Positions 30,387 through 42,137 are shown, counted from the first letter of the stretch. The stretch: 64,000 nucleotides of DNA from Haliangium sp050303215 (GCF_050303215.1 NZ_JBNLBH010000051.1:1-64000), one strand, 5' to 3'. The notes: generated by a model from the sequence alone, not told the origin. Numbers and translations: made by a program.

Positions 30387-30687
30387 CTTGTGGCTCCGCC
30401 TCCCGCCATAGGAGGCACGGACGTCCGAGGACAGGTTACTCCAGCCCGGACAGGCGCAGCCTACCTCCGCCGGGGCCACCGGCGCAAGTACGGATCGCCA
30501 AACCCGGCCGGCCAGGTGTCGAAAGTTTCACACACCGGGCTGGGATCGGGCTGCTCATGGCTGCCGCTGAGCCCGGAACACGCCCGCCGGCGGTGCCGGG
30601 CCGCATGTTCATCTCCGGGCATGGTCGCGCGCCAAGGACCGCGCACCCCGCCGGCTCACGACGGCCTGGCCCGCGCCGCGGAGCCGC
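30387..30687. other. Intergenic region upstream of the single-pass membrane protein gene
   Basis: About 300 bases between two leftward genes. It must carry the promoter of the 29-30 kb gene pair or a read-through connection. No clear promoter, hairpin or repeat was recognised. Confidence 0.5.
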
Positions 30688-31518
30688 TCAGGCGCCGGCC
30701 GCGACCGGCTCGCGGCTGGCCGGCGGCTCGTGCCCGCGCGCCGACCTACCCGCCGAGCCGCCGACGTTGCCGTCGTCGCCGTCGTCTCCGTCGTCTGGCA
30801 GTTCGACATCGACCTCGCCGCCGGCCCGACGTTGCGTTGGTCGCACCCGGTTGGCCAGCTCCTCGTCGCCGGCCATACGCAGATAGTGCTCCAAGAACAC
30901 GGCCACGCTCACCAGCACCTGTCGAAACCGCGCCTCCGATTCCCGGCGCGCGATGCGCGCGGCTTCGGTCTCGCGCGCCTCCCGCGCCACCGTGTCCAGC
31001 GCCTCCCGATAGCGCGTCAACGCCGCGCTCAACGTCGCGCCCAGAGCCGCGGTGTCGATCGTGTCCCCCAGCGGGCTCTGGGCCGTGCGCGGCTGCTGCG
31101 TCAGCAGGACCACCACGTCACCGGCATAGCGCCCCAGCGCTTCGAAGCCCGTCGGGCTGCGCTCGTTTAGCCGGTACAGTTGCAGACCCTCCTGCCCCAG
31201 GCCTTCTCGGACGCGGGACCGAATTGCCACCAAGAGCCCGGTCATGTCTACGAGTTCCCGGTCGCGCGCGGCCCGTGCCTCGATGTCGTCGGCCATGTCC
31301 TTGGCCACCGCGGTTTCGTCCTGTTCGAACCGCGCGGCCGTGCGCTCCAAGAAATCGCACCAGTCCAATATCTCGGCTCGGGTCCGCTCCGGCTCGATCA
31401 CGTCCGGCCCCAGCCGAACCTGGATGTTGGTGACGATGGAATCAGCGTGCAGCCGCCCAGCCGCTGTCACGGCCCGGGCGTACTTGAGCTGAAACGCCGT
31501 GTTTCGACTCACTGGCAT
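30688..31518 (-). CDS. Helical protein of unknown function
   Basis: 276 residues, starting at ATG 31518 with a GAGGGGG site 5 bases upstream. The open frame extends further upstream into a tandem-repeat zone, but that extension has poor codon character. The protein is rich in Ala, Arg and Glu, predicted mostly helical and soluble, without a signal sequence. The C-terminal 50 residues are acidic and Gly-rich (DDGDDGDDG). I do not recognise a family. It lies in the accessory zone just downstream of the 42-bp repeat arrays. Confidence 0.7.
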   Translation of the reverse strand: MPVSRNTAFQLKYARAVTAAGRLHADSIVTNIQVRLGPDVIEPERTRAEILDWCDFLERTAARFEQDETAVAKDMADDIEARAARDRELVDMTGLLVAIRSRVREGLGQEGLQLYRLNERSPTGFEALGRYAGDVVVLLTQQPRTAQSPLGDTIDTAALGATLSAALTRYREALDTVAREARETEAARIARRESEARFRQVLVSVAVFLEHYLRMAGDEELANRVRPTQRRAGGEVDVELPDDGDDGDDGNVGGSAGRSARGHEPPASREPVAAGA

Positions 31519-31734
31519 TCTCTGCCCCCTCTCGTACTTCGTGTTCTCGTTACCACCGCGGTCGCACTCTGACCGCACCGCCCGTACTGGTATCACGCAT
31601 CCTTCCATGCGCAAGCCACCGCACACGAATATCACTCCAAGTTCCCTGCCACGCTCTCCGCGCGAGCCCGTAAAGGCTTGACTTACAAGCATTTTCTTCG
31701 CCCGGCCGAAATCCGTGTCAGGTCTCTTTTTTTC
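31519..31734. other. Lower-GC spacer between the helical-protein gene and the repeat arrays
   Basis: Contains a T-run (31727-31733) and a partial repeat-like TTCGCC at 31697. No promoter was identified with confidence for the leftward gene. Confidence 0.5.
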
Positions 31735-31902
31735 TTCGCCGACACCGCCCGGAACGCTTCCAGCCCCACCACATACATCGCCGACACTGCCTGAAGCACT
31801 TCCGGGCCCACCGCACACTTCGCCGACACCGCCCGAAACAGTTCCAGCCCTTCTGTGCGCTTCGCCGACAGCGCCCGAAACAGACCCGGCCCCGCGATGC
31901 AA
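31735..31902. repeat. 42-bp tandem repeat array A (four units)
   Basis: Units begin at 31735, 31777, 31819 and 31861 with a core TTCGCCGACACCGCCCG and diverged remainders. Read on the minus strand, each unit gives 14 residues of the form GLEAFRAVSAK plus three variable ones, with a strong GC bias at third positions. No spacers separate the units. Confidence 0.9.
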
Positions 31903-31907
31903 TGGTC

Positions 31908-32156
31908 GCATGCTACGGATCTGCTTCCGGCTCTCGGCTCCGGCGGCTGCATGCTACAGATCTGTTTCCGGCCCGTCGGCTCCGGCGGCCGCATGCTACG
32001 GATCTCCTTTCGGCCCTTCAGCTTCGACAGCCGCATGCTACGGATCTCCTTCCGGCCCTTCAGCTCCGGCGGCCGCATGCTACCGATCTCTTTCCGGGCC
32101 ATCAGATCTGATGTGCACCTGCTACGGCTCTGTTTCCGGGCATGCTCGTAGCAGCG
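31908..32156. repeat. 42-bp tandem repeat array B (about six units)
   Basis: Units begin at 31908 (41 bases), 31949, 31991, 32033, 32075 and 32117 (partial), with a core GCATGCTACGGATCT. On the minus strand the units read as 14-residue repeats of the form RKEIRSMRPPELKG. The last unit contains an inverted GCTACG/CGTAGC pair. Core sequence differs from arrays A and C, but the period is the same. Confidence 0.9.
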
Positions 32157-32195
32157 TCGCGCCTCCAAGATCTCTTGTTGTCTCTGTGCTGTGTC

Positions 32196-32446
32196 TCCAC
32201 CGACTGGTGCGGAAGTGTTTTCCTCGTTCCCGAACCCAGCATCGGCAGGCCCGGACGCATGTTCCTCGTCCCCGTTCCCGGCATCGACAGGCCCGGACGT
32301 ATGGTCCTCGCCCCCGAGTCCGGTATCGGCAGGCCTGGACGTATGGTCCTCGTCCCTGAGTCCGGTATCGATGGGCCCGGAAGCGTTTTCTCCGTCCCCG
32401 TTCCCGGCACCGACAGCTCTGGCAGCATTTTCTTCGTCCCCCAGCC
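32196..32446. repeat. 42-bp tandem repeat array C (about six units)
   Basis: Units begin at 32196, 32238, 32280, 32322, 32364 and 32406 (partial) with a core ATCGGCAGGCCCGGACG. Plus-strand reading gives repeats like GIGRPGRMVLVPES; minus-strand reading gives DTGLRDEDHTSRPA-like repeats. The array ends about 10 bases before the duplicated gene fragment and stays in frame with it on the plus strand (open from ATG 32142). Confidence 0.9.
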
Positions 32447-32456
32447 AAGGCCAGCC

Positions 32457-32768
32457 GAGCAGGGCCTGCTCACGGCGGCCGGCTGCGCCATCCTGATCAA
32501 CGTCGTCAACGCCTGGGCCGCCAACGTCTGGCGCGCCGACGAGCCCGAGGTCGTGCGCGCGTTCGAGACCGACGACGACGAGGGGTGGCAGGGACGCACC
32601 TCGTATTTCAACGTGGCCTCCCAGGCGGTCACCCGACGCGAATGGCTGATCGTGGCCGACTGGCTCGACGAGCACGGCGTCGGCGACTTTCCCGACACTC
32701 CGGCCGAAGACGAGCCCGACTGCGAGCGCTGGCTGGCCTGGTGGCAGGATCGCGAATACCTGCTCTGA
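32457..32768 (+). pseudogene. Duplicated 3' fragment of the 33.3-34.0 kb gene
   Basis: The 312 bases from GAGCAGGGCC to the stop match the last 312 bases of the gene ending at 34002 with no net length difference. The encoded ends are identical over the last 47 residues (AVTRREWLIVADWLDEHG and onward), and NVVNAWAANVWRADEP is also identical, while about 26 residues between them differ. The 5' half of the parent gene is missing and replaced by repeat array C. An open frame continues upstream through the array to 32142, so a chimeric protein is possible, but no ribosome site supports it. Confidence 0.75.
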
Positions 32769-32941
32769 GCGCCCGGCGCCGCCGGCCGGAGCAGGCAATG
32801 TTGGTTCTTGTCGCATACCGCTCGCTCCGATGGAGGGCATGGCTGGCGCCGACTCGTGCTCGTTCATCGAGGTAGTTCCTCCTGGCCACGCGGCCCGCGC
32901 GGAGGTACCATCCTCGTCGAGCCGCCACCGAGGAGCTCCCC

Positions 32942-33349
32942 ATGCGTCGTGGTTACCTGTGTGCCCTCTCCCTCGCCATCGCCTGGCTATGGATGCTGGC
33001 CGCGCCGACGCCTTCGGACGCCGACGACACGGAGACCTGCGCCACCAAGTATCCCAACGCGCCAACGTCGCCCCCCGAGGGCTACGTCTACGTCAACGAG
33101 TCCGACGCCTACATGGCCTTCCGTCGCGCCGCGATCGCTGCCGGGCTCACGAGCGTCAAGAAGATGAAGCGAGAGCAGGTGACCAGTGGTCCATGTGAGG
33201 ATCATGGTGAACACCTCAACATGGACGGGCGCAACGGCAAGGGCGAATGGCGTCACGTGGGATCAATGACTAGCTGCGAGATCTGTGAGGAGACCCCCCG
33301 AGGGCCCAAACTGCGCCAGCCGATCTGGCGCATACATCCCAAGTTCTGA
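32942..33349 (+). CDS. Small exported protein of unknown function, toxin-like context
   Basis: 135 residues with a GAGGAG ribosome site. A signal peptide (hydrophobic core LCALSLAIAWLWMLAAP) lacks a lipobox cysteine, so the mature protein is probably periplasmic or secreted. The mature part has four cysteines and a His-Glu-rich motif (CEDHGEHLN), then CEICEETPRGP. I recognise no family. Its stop overlaps the next start as TGATG, so the two are translationally coupled; such exported-protein/soluble-protein pairs are typical of toxin-immunity modules, which is inference only. Confidence 0.8.
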   Translation: MRRGYLCALSLAIAWLWMLAAPTPSDADDTETCATKYPNAPTSPPEGYVYVNESDAYMAFRRAAIAAGLTSVKKMKREQVTSGPCEDHGEHLNMDGRNGKGEWRHVGSMTSCEICEETPRGPKLRQPIWRIHPKF

Positions 33350-34002
33350 TGACATCGCTACGAAGGCAACGAATCATCCGGTTCCGCCAGGACATCCTCG
33401 CCGGCGAGCGCGGGTCGCACGATACGCTGTTCCGACTCCTCTATGGGATCCCGGCAGAGGCACAGATCGAGCTGGCTCGCCACATGACCGCACGCTACCT
33501 ACCTCTGTTTCGCTCACACCGCTCGGACTTGCGTTGGGTCGAGGACGTCCTCTCCGACGTCGACGCCTACTTCTCCCCGGACGGCAGAGGGTTTCCCGAG
33601 CCGCCCCCGGATGACATCGTCCAGGGAGACAATCAGTTCATGACCGCCGTGTTTGGCTTGGATCACGCATGGCGGCACGCTCACCGGGGCGAGCAGGGCC
33701 AGCTCACGGCGGTCTGTTGCGCGATCTTGCGCAACGTCGTCAACGCCTGGGCCGCCAACGTCTGGCGCGCCGATGAGCCTCATATCGTCGAGGCCTTCGA
33801 GGCCGGCGATCGCGAGACCGCGCGCGGGCACGGACCTCACGTCAATGTGGCCTCTGTGGCGGTCACCCGACGCGAGTGGCTGATCGTGGCCGACTGGCTC
33901 GACGAGCATGGCGTCGGCGACTTTCCCGACACCCCGGCCGAAGACGAGCCCGACTGCGAGCGCTGGCTGGCCTGGTGGCAGGATCGCGAATACCTGCTGT
34001 GA
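33349..34002 (+). CDS. Soluble protein of unknown function, candidate partner or immunity protein
   Basis: 217 residues, starting at the ATG inside the TGATG overlap with the exported-protein gene. No signal or membrane segment. The C-terminal half contains WRADEP and ADWLDEHG motifs; the latter resembles the core of the TIGR02996 repeat-companion domain. Aromatic- and acid-rich, as many immunity proteins are. Its last 104 codons are duplicated 1.2 kb upstream with a variable central segment. No enzyme motif was found. Confidence 0.8.
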   Translation: MTSLRRQRIIRFRQDILAGERGSHDTLFRLLYGIPAEAQIELARHMTARYLPLFRSHRSDLRWVEDVLSDVDAYFSPDGRGFPEPPPDDIVQGDNQFMTAVFGLDHAWRHAHRGEQGQLTAVCCAILRNVVNAWAANVWRADEPHIVEAFEAGDRETARGHGPHVNVASVAVTRREWLIVADWLDEHGVGDFPDTPAEDEPDCERWLAWWQDREYLL

Positions 34003-34159
34003 ACGCCCAAGCCCGCCGCCCGACACCCCCTGGCAGATCCCGGCGCGCCCCCGCGCGAGCACCGCCCGAACCGCCCTCGCCCGCCCCGGTGCCCACGCCC
34101 GTCGCGGCTCACGCCCGGCCGGGTGGCCAGAGCCCGGGTCTGGCCCTATGCTTGCCGCC

Positions 34160-36037
34160 ATGTCTGAGTCCAACAGCGCGGCGCAAGCCGACCCGGCGCC
34201 CCTGACGGCTGCCGGGGCCAACGACACCACCGACACCGGCGCCGACGCGGACGCCTCCGCGGACGCGACCACCGGCGAGGACAGCCCCCGCGACCCCCGC
34301 CGGCTGCGCCAGCTCCGGCGCCTCATCGACTTGGTCCGGCCCCACCGCGGCCGCTTCTACGCCGCCACCGTGGCCCTCTTCGCCGGCTCCGGCCTGTCCC
34401 TGCTCTACCCTTGGGCCGGCGGCTACGCCATCGATGAGGGCATCCGCGGCGGCTCCCTGTCCGCCTTCAACCAGGTCCTGTGGCTGCTCCTGGTCGCGTT
34501 CTTGCTCCAGGCCGGCCTGGTCTGGGTCCGCCACTACCTGATGAGCTGGCTGGGCCAGCGGGCGGTGACCGATCTCCGCGGCCTGGTCTTCGACCGGGTG
34601 CTGTCCCTGCCCCTGGGCTGGTTCCACGAGCGCCGCACCGGCGAGCTGGTCGGACGCCTGGCCAGCGACGTCACCGTGATCGAGGGCGTGGTCGGCAGCG
34701 AGCTCAGCATCGCCCTGCGCAACGGCGTCCAGCTCATCGGCGGCATCGTGCTCCTGTTCGTGGTCGACGCCCGGCTCACCGTGCTCATGCTCCTGGTGGT
34801 GCCGCCGCTGTCGGTCGGCGCGGTCGTCTTCGGCCGCATCATCCGGCGCATGAGCAAGGCGGTCCAGGACCGGCTGGCCGAGGCCAGCGGCCAGGTCCAG
34901 GAGGCCATCGGCGCCATCCAGACCGTGCAGTCGTTCGTGCGCGAGCAGCGCGAGGCCACGGTCTACCGGCGCGGGGTCGAGGCCGCCTTCGACCAGGCGC
35001 TGTCGCTGGCGCGGTGGCGGGCCACCTTCTTCTCGGCCGTCAACCTGTCCTTCTATATCGCGGTCGCCTTCATCCTGTGGATGGGCGGACGCGCGGTCAT
35101 CGACGGCTCCATCTCGGCCGGCGACCTGACCTCGTTCTTGCTCTACACCTTCATGGTCGGGGCCTCGCTGGCCAGCATCGCCGGGCTGTGGGGCTCGCTC
35201 CAGCGCGCGGCCGGGGCCACCGAGCGCCTCTTCGGCATCATCGATCAGGTGTCCGATATCCGCGATCCCGACGACCCCATCGCGCTGCCGGCGGGCGACG
35301 GGGCGGTGCGCTTCGACCAGGTGTCGTTCCACTACCCGTCCCGGCCCGACAAGCCGGTGCTGAGCAATATCGAGCTCGACATCGCGCCCGGCGAGACCGT
35401 GGCCCTGGTGGGCCCGTCGGGGGCGGGCAAGTCCACGCTCACGGCGCTGCTGTTCCGCTTCTTCGACCCTGTCACCGGCAGCGTGCTGTTCGAGGGCGCG
35501 GACGTGCGCCGGCTGCGCCTGGCCGAGCTGCGCAAGGCCATGGCCCTGGTGGCCCAGGAGCCGGTGCTGTTCTCGGGCACGATCCGCGACAACATCGCCT
35601 ACGGCAGCGAGCACGCCACCCAGACCGAGATCGAGGCCGCCGCCCGCGACGCCTACGCCCACGACTACATCCTGAGCATGCCCGACGGCTACGACACCAC
35701 CATCGGCGAGCGCGGGGTCAAGCTGTCGGGCGGCCAGCGCCAGCGCCTGGCCCTGGCCCGCGCCATCCTCGCCAACCCGCGGGTGCTGGTGCTCGACGAG
35801 GCCACCAGCAACCTCGACGCCGAGAGCGAGGCGCTGGTGCAAGAGGCCCTGAACCGGCTGATGCAGGGCCGCACCACGCTGGTGATCGCCCACCGGCTCA
35901 GCACGGTGCGCGACGCCGATCGCATCGTGGTGCTCGATGAGGGCCGGATCGTCGAGGTCGGCAACCACGAGGCCCTGATGGCTCAGGACGGCGTGTACCG
36001 ACGCCTGGTCGAGCACCAGATCATCGCTCAGGGCTAG
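34160..36037 (+). CDS. ABC transporter, fused permease-ATPase (MsbA/ATM1-like exporter)
   Basis: 625 residues: an Ala-Asp-rich N-terminal tail, six membrane segments (about 65-340) and an ATPase domain with Walker A GPSGAGKST (about 420), Q-loop LVAQEP, signature LSGGQRQRLALARA (about 520), Walker B VLVLDEATS and the switch histidine IAHRL. A half-transporter that would act as a homodimer exporting a lipid, peptide or drug; the substrate is not evident. The start is ATG 34160 or ATG 34148; neither has a good ribosome site. Confidence 0.94.
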   Translation: MSESNSAAQADPAPLTAAGANDTTDTGADADASADATTGEDSPRDPRRLRQLRRLIDLVRPHRGRFYAATVALFAGSGLSLLYPWAGGYAIDEGIRGGSLSAFNQVLWLLLVAFLLQAGLVWVRHYLMSWLGQRAVTDLRGLVFDRVLSLPLGWFHERRTGELVGRLASDVTVIEGVVGSELSIALRNGVQLIGGIVLLFVVDARLTVLMLLVVPPLSVGAVVFGRIIRRMSKAVQDRLAEASGQVQEAIGAIQTVQSFVREQREATVYRRGVEAAFDQALSLARWRATFFSAVNLSFYIAVAFILWMGGRAVIDGSISAGDLTSFLLYTFMVGASLASIAGLWGSLQRAAGATERLFGIIDQVSDIRDPDDPIALPAGDGAVRFDQVSFHYPSRPDKPVLSNIELDIAPGETVALVGPSGAGKSTLTALLFRFFDPVTGSVLFEGADVRRLRLAELRKAMALVAQEPVLFSGTIRDNIAYGSEHATQTEIEAAARDAYAHDYILSMPDGYDTTIGERGVKLSGGQRQRLALARAILANPRVLVLDEATSNLDAESEALVQEALNRLMQGRTTLVIAHRLSTVRDADRIVVLDEGRIVEVGNHEALMAQDGVYRRLVEHQIIAQG

Positions 36038-36069
36038 CGGGGGGCTCGGTCGGCACACCGGTCGGCGCG

Positions 36070-37131
<1,062 letters not shown>

Positions 37132-37275
37132 CGAGCCCGGTCGCGCAACCGCCTCGTTGCCTGGATCGGGACAGGTCGGCCGCCGCCTGGGCCGAGCCGA
37201 CGATGACACGGCGCGGCGTCCAGGAAGCCGGGGAATCGGCTACCAACCAGCCGCAATGCGGGCTACAACGGTACC

Positions 37276-38439
<1,164 letters not shown>

Positions 38440-38476
38440 GGCCGACGCCGCTCGTCGCGCCGCAGCTCAGCTCAGC

Positions 38477-39571
38477 TCAGTCGCCGCCGCTCGGCGGGCG
38501 TGACTCGCGGAACACGCACACGAAGCGCGACGCCTGCCCGACCGGGGTCGCCACCCGGTGGAGCTGGAGCTCGATGCGCGAGGACTCGCCCCCCTCCGAC
38601 CACACCTCGAGGGTCTCGAGCGGGGCCCGCATGACCGCCGCGTCGGAGCGCGCAAAGCGTCGCACGGCGTGTTGAAGGGCCTTGTAGGCCACCGACGGCA
38701 CCCCGACACCCAAGCCCTGACGGGCCGAGAACAGCAGCACCCGACCGGCGGGGTTGATCTGGAGGATGGTGCCGGTGTCGTCCAGGAAGGCGACGCCGTC
38801 GCTGACGCTGTCGAGGACCGCGGTCAAGCTCCTGGCGTCGAGGCCGCCGGCATCCCGGGACGAAATCGCGCGCGCCGATCGCGCCGCCTGGGTGCGCTGG
38901 AGACGAGTGAGCGTGGCCAGCGCAAGCTGCCGCACCTCGATGGACTCGAACGGCTTGCGCAAGATCAACAGATCCGGGGACGGTCCCAGCGCCCGCGTGA
39001 TTCCCTTCCAGGTGTAGTCGGAATACGCGGTGCAGATGACGATGCTGAGCCCGGGGTCGATCGCCCACAGCCGCTTTATGGTCTCGATCCCGTCGATGCC
39101 GGGCGGCATCCGCACGTCGACGAAGGCCATGAAGTAGGGGTGACTCTCGGACCGAGCCCGGGCCGCCATCTCGACCGCATCCTCGCCCTGCAGGGCCGAG
39201 TCGATCTCGACCTTGAGGACCTCGTCTACGCCCGACGTGGACGCCTGCTCACCAAAGAGCTCGACCTCCAGCTCGTGGATGCCGTCGTCGCCTTGCAGCC
39301 GACGCGGGGTCAAGATCTCGCGAAAGTCTCGGTGGATGGAGGGGTTGTCGTCCACGACCAGCAGCCGCGGCGGATCGTCGACGCCCTCCGGATGTGGCAT
39401 CTGCCCATCGCCGGCACCGCCGCCCGGAAGCGGCGGATTCGCTGATGACGGCGACTGACCGGCCCCCATCATGGCTCGGACCGGCTCGACCCCCGCGATC
39501 TCGACGCGCTCCGAGCGCGCACCTGTCCCCGGTCCCCTCGTATGCGCCTGGCGGTTCACATATTCCATCAT
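38477..39571 (-). CDS. Response regulator with extended receiver and PAS domain
   Basis: 364 residues from the ATG pair at 39571/39568; the frame extends eight codons further to a TTG without a ribosome site. Receiver: acidic pair VVDDN, phospho-Asp in FVDVRMPPG, Thr in ICTAYSDY and Lys in LRKPFE are all present. About 30 extra residues separate the acidic pair from the phospho-Asp compared with a standard receiver. A PAS-like domain (LDSVSDGVAFLDDTGTI) follows and no DNA-binding domain is seen. It lies downstream of the ExbD-like lipoprotein gene. Three GCTGA repeats after the stop place TGA in all three frames. Confidence 0.88.
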   Translation of the reverse strand: MMEYVNRQAHTRGPGTGARSERVEIAGVEPVRAMMGAGQSPSSANPPLPGGGAGDGQMPHPEGVDDPPRLLVVDDNPSIHRDFREILTPRRLQGDDGIHELEVELFGEQASTSGVDEVLKVEIDSALQGEDAVEMAARARSESHPYFMAFVDVRMPPGIDGIETIKRLWAIDPGLSIVICTAYSDYTWKGITRALGPSPDLLILRKPFESIEVRQLALATLTRLQRTQAARSARAISSRDAGGLDARSLTAVLDSVSDGVAFLDDTGTILQINPAGRVLLFSARQGLGVGVPSVAYKALQHAVRRFARSDAAVMRAPLETLEVWSEGGESSRIELQLHRVATPVGQASRFVCVFRESRPPSGGD

Positions 39572-39670
39572 CCTCGAGTGCCCCTCGATTGCCAAGCAGA
39601 TTTGATACCCGGCGTGGACCTGTCTCGAATTGACATCGATCGTCAGTGCTGTTTCGGGAGAGTCACTGGG

Positions 39671-40315
39671 TCATTGAATGCGCTCTGGAAACGCCTCCGG
39701 AGGCCGCACTGCGGCCCGAATCGGCACATCCTCACCGCAACAGGTGCGGGCGCCATCGACCACTCGTACGACATCATCCCACTCCAGATCCGCAGGGAGA
39801 TCGATCTCGATATCGTTCATCTCGTAGCCCCGCACCGCCTCCCGCACCAGCTCCCGCACCCCGGCGCCGTCGATGTAGGTGGGGTCGGGGGACTGGGAGC
39901 ACTTGCCCTCGACCACCTTGGGGTGGCGCACGCACAGCTTGCCGGTGGCGTACGCGGTAACCTCGATGCCGCGCTCGTCAAAGTCGTCCGAGAGCCGCAG
40001 CGCGCGCACCCGCTGGCGATCGGCCACGAGCAGAACCGGGGTTTGACCGCGCGCCTCCATGATCTCGAGGCTGGCCTTGACCTGGCCCCAGTGGGCCTGG
40101 CGATCGATGGCCAGCTTGACCACGGGGGCGTCGGGGATGGACACCGGCGCGCCCCGCAGGATCTCGACGACGGGGGCCTGCTCGGCGGCCGCGGGCAGAT
40201 CGTCGCCCTGCGAGGCCAGGGCGAGCGTGGCCTCGCCCACCTTCTTGGGGCCGGGGCCTTGGCAGGCGGCCAGCCCGAGGGCGGCCGCGGTGACTGCGAT
40301 CGCGAAGCGCTTCAT
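39671..40315 (-). CDS. Lipoprotein with ExbD/TolR-like periplasmic domain
   Basis: 214 residues. Signal peptide with lipobox LGLAAC (Cys18) and an AGGGGG ribosome site. The mature part has the strand-helix pattern of the ExbD/TolR periplasmic domain (VVKLAIDRQAHWGQVKASLE, TPVLLVADRQRVRA), but the usual N-terminal transmembrane helix that harvests proton force is replaced by lipidation. So it cannot work as a normal ExbD motor subunit; a binding role in the periplasm is likely. It lies 33 bases after the kamA stop and is probably co-transcribed with it. Confidence 0.78.
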   Translation of the reverse strand: MKRFAIAVTAAALGLAACQGPGPKKVGEATLALASQGDDLPAAAEQAPVVEILRGAPVSIPDAPVVKLAIDRQAHWGQVKASLEIMEARGQTPVLLVADRQRVRALRLSDDFDERGIEVTAYATGKLCVRHPKVVEGKCSQSPDPTYIDGAGVRELVREAVRGYEMNDIEIDLPADLEWDDVVRVVDGARTCCGEDVPIRAAVRPPEAFPERIQ

Positions 40316-40348
40316 GCCCCCTAGTGTGCCGCGCCCGCGCGCCGGGCG

Positions 40349-41776
<1,428 letters not shown>

Positions 41777-41788
41777 TGGTTCTCCTGA

Positions 41789-41890
41789 GCGGGCGCGGGG
41801 CCCGCACCAACACGGGCCGAAGCCCGCGCATAACGGGCCGAAGCCCGCACGAAGCGGGCCGAACCCGCACGATGGCGGGCCGAAACCCGC
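41789..41890 (-). repeat. Array of five hairpins in the kamA leader
   Basis: In the leader RNA, five stem-loops follow each other with a 21-base period: 41875-41890, 41854-41868, 41834-41847, 41813-41826 and a variant at 41789-41805. Two have the stem CGGGC/GCCCG closed by loop TTCG, the very stable C(UUCG)G tetraloop; two others are GCGGG/CCCGC with a slightly altered loop. The last stem ends about 13 bases before the start codon, next to the ribosome site. No U-tract follows, so an ordinary terminator is unlikely. Confidence 0.85.
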
Positions 41891-42060
41891 AGAGCGAAAC
41901 CGGTACAACTCCCCCGTCCCGGACAGACGTCACCGTCCGGGGCTGGTCGAGGGAGAGCCGGGATCCGGCCGCGACGGCGCGCCGCGTCAGACCGACACGG
42001 CGCACACGCTGCGCCTCGGCGGCGCATGCGACCGGGTCATGCACCTACGTCGGGCATGTG
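41891..42060. other. Unstructured upstream part of the kamA leader
   Basis: No gene was recognised; this is the transcribed leader if the promoter at 42101-42129 is right. Confidence 0.45.
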
Positions 42061-42075
42061 GATGACGTTGTCATC
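42061..42075. promoter_or_regulatory. Inverted repeat at the expected start of the kamA transcript
   Basis: GATGAC-GTT-GTCATC is a perfect 6-bp inverted repeat centred about 33 bases downstream of the -10 box of the kamA promoter. By position it could be a repressor operator or a 5' RNA hairpin. Confidence 0.5.
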
Positions 42076-42100
42076 ACAGAACCACATAGCTCGTGGCTCG

Positions 42101-42129
42101 ATTTTAGAAGCCGGCCGCGACGCCCACAA
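42101..42129 (-). promoter_or_regulatory. kamA: Predicted kamA promoter
   Basis: Reading leftwards: TTGTGG (42129-42124), 17-base spacer, TAAAAT (42106-42101). The -10 box matches five of six consensus bases. It lies just after the globin stop, giving kamA its own transcript with a leader of about 320 bases. Confidence 0.6.
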
Positions 42130-42137
42130 GAGAAATG

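Noticed and set aside
31735..32446. CRISPR array
   Set aside because: Units follow each other directly without unique spacers, unit similarity is imperfect, and no cas genes are near.
31683..33065. Minus-strand 460-codon frame as a confirmed gene
   Set aside because: Its upper half is only the antisense of the duplicated gene fragment and of the exported-protein region, and no start with a ribosome site was found. The repeat-encoding lower half remains open and is treated as a finding.
41777..41908. N-terminal extension of the aminomutase (repeating Ala-Gly-Phe-Gly-Pro)
   Set aside because: It is the translation of leader hairpins, and the internal ATG at 41776 has a good AGGAGA site.
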